Assembly (NCBI RefSeq): GCF_017573465.1
Contig: NZ_JAGEPF010000003.1
Span: 186,001-250,000, forward strand
Length of the DNA: 64,000 nucleotides
Direction: 5' to 3'
From: Actinomadura violacea
Lineage (GTDB): Bacteria > Actinomycetota > Actinomycetes > Streptosporangiales > Streptosporangiaceae
This document shows, in pieces, positions 63,138 to 64,000 of the stretch; the first letter of the stretch is position 1; each line of letters opens with the position of its first letter. A program made the translations under genes and the position numbers. Under the pieces are notes generated by a model. The model was given only the letters and a program-made list of their open reading frames with translations, made no database searches and was not told where the DNA came from.

Positions 63138-64000
63138 TCAGGGCAGGAGTGCCAGTTTGCCCACGGTGGTCCGTGCCTCCAGTTCCGCGAGTGCTTTCGG
63201 GCCGTCGGTCAGCGCATAGGTCGTCGGCTGCACGGGGGTGAGCACTCCGGCGGCGAGGAGTTTGAACATCTCGTCCATGACCTCGCCGAAGACCTGCGGC
63301 GCGGCCTGGCTCAGGATGCCGATGTTCAGGCCGATGAGGTGGATCTGGTGCTTGTAGACGAGGTCCCAGTTGGTGATCGGGGCTTCGCCGCCGGCCAGGC
63401 CGTAGACGACGACCCGGCCGGTGACGCGTTTGACCGCGGTCAGGCTGGCTTCGAAGGTGGTGCCGCCCGCCGACTCCAGGACCAGGTCCGCGCCCGCGCC
63501 GCCGGTCAGCCGCAGCACCTCGGCGGCCAGGTCGGCGCGGCGGGAGTCGATGACGTGGTCGGCGCCCAAGGCGCTCACCACCTCGTGTTTGGCCGGCGAG
63601 GCGGCGGCGATGACCGTCGCGCCGTAGTGCTTGGCCATCTTCACCGCGTACTGGCCGGTCCCGCCGGCCGCGGCGTGGATCAGGACGGTCTGCCCGGCGG
63701 TGAGGGCGCCCAGCGGCTTGAGCGCCGCCAGTGCGGTCGGGCAGTTCACGAGCAGCCCCAGCGCCTGCTCGTCGGCCCAGCCCGCGGGCACCGGCAGCGC
63801 GGCGGCCGCGGGCAGCGCCATGTACTCGGCGAAGGCGCCGCCTCCAATGCCGACGCCGACGACATGGGCACCGGGCTCCAGGCCGGTCACCCCTTCGCCG
63901 ACGGCGATGATCTCGCCGGCGCCCTCGATGCCGGCCAGGTACGGCGGCTGCGGGCCGCCCGCGAACGTGCCGCGGGACTGCGAGACGTCGACGAAGTTGA
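63138..64000 (-). CDS. NADPH:quinone oxidoreductase-like MDR protein (5' end outside window)
   Basis: The 3' 287 codons or so of a zinc-independent medium-chain dehydrogenase/reductase. The frame is open to the right edge, beginning NFVDVSQSRGTF, so roughly 45 N-terminal residues are missing compared with typical ~325-residue relatives. The GIEGAGEI motif, the nucleotide-binding HAAAGGTGQYAVKMAKHYGA and the LGADHVID segment that follows are characteristic of the quinone oxidoreductase branch. No zinc-binding cysteine cluster is visible. It ends 70 bp before the kinase gene and points the same way. It could be a flanking housekeeping gene or a stand-alone reductase for the pathway; the first is more likely. 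An internal GTG at 63890 is not a credible start. Confidence 0.85.
   Translation of the reverse strand, partial: NFVDVSQSRGTFAGGPQPPYLAGIEGAGEIIAVGEGVTGLEPGAHVVGVGIGGGAFAEYMALPAAAALPVPAGWADEQALGLLVNCPTALAALKPLGALTAGQTVLIHAAAGGTGQYAVKMAKHYGATVIAAASPAKHEVVSALGADHVIDSRRADLAAEVLRLTGGAGADLVLESAGGTTFEASLTAVKRVTGRVVVYGLAGGEAPITNWDLVYKHQIHLIGLNIGILSQAAPQVFGEVMDEMFKLLAAGVLTPVQPTTYALTDGPKALAELEARTTVGKLALLP

Noticed and set aside
63138..63890. Treating the oxidoreductase as a complete 250-residue gene starting at 63890
   Set aside because: The upstream in-frame sequence continues the MDR fold (NFVDVSQ..., GIEGAGEI) to the window edge, so the gene is cut by the window rather than short.
1..64000. CRISPR arrays, tRNA/rRNA genes, insertion sequences
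   Set aside because: No short regularly spaced repeats, RNA-gene signatures or transposase-like frames were seen. The long repeats present are all explained by homologous PKS modules.

Overview
This 64 kb window comes from a very GC-rich genome with C/G-ending codons, and is best read as part of an actinomycete chromosome (Streptomyces/Actinomadura-like; the genus cannot be fixed from sequence alone). Almost all of it (1 to 61704) is one minus-strand operon of four giant modular type I polyketide synthase (PKS) genes. Read 5'->3' on the minus strand they are PKS-1 (61704-47395, 3 modules), PKS-2 (47353-37721, 2 modules), PKS-3 (37657-14171, 5 modules) and PKS-4 (14125 to beyond position 1, 3 modules in the window). 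The gaps between them are only about 40-63 bp. Each gene starts with a coiled-coil docking helix and, where visible, ends with a matching C-terminal docking tail, so the proteins probably work in the order PKS-1 > PKS-2 > PKS-3 > PKS-4.

All 13 modules have the same architecture, KS-AT-KR-ACP. I see no dehydratase, enoylreductase, methyltransferase, loading module or thioesterase. The assembly line must begin with another protein outside the window, because PKS-1 has an N-terminal docking helix and no loading module. It must also continue past the left edge, because PKS-4 runs off the window in a docking-type tail. The stretch encoded here should add 13 ketide units carrying about twelve beta-hydroxyls and probably one retained beta-ketone, since the module 1 KR has lost its catalytic tyrosine. 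Extender calls from AT motifs: modules 1, 2, 4 and 5 have an unusual FVAHS motif on a GHSQG background (not malonyl; identity open); 3, 7 and 10 are malonyl; 6, 8, 9, 11, 12 and 13 are methylmalonyl. KR types: 2 is B1-like; 4 is a contradictory A/B chimera; 6, 9 and 12 are A2-like; the other working KRs are A1-like.

The line shows a three-module periodicity (1~4, 2~5, 7~10, 8~11, 6~9~12) and fresh recombination patches, including a 683-bp perfect repeat between the malonyl ATs of modules 7 and 10. This suggests growth by triplet duplication followed by AT/KS exchange.

To the right, 61705-62164 is a 460-bp non-coding stretch upstream of PKS-1 that contains a perfect 9-bp inverted repeat. Next comes an aminoglycoside-phosphotransferase-fold kinase (63067-62165), a plausible self-resistance or tailoring gene, and then the 3' part of an MDR-family quinone oxidoreductase that runs off the right edge. 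Both point the same way as the PKS operon.
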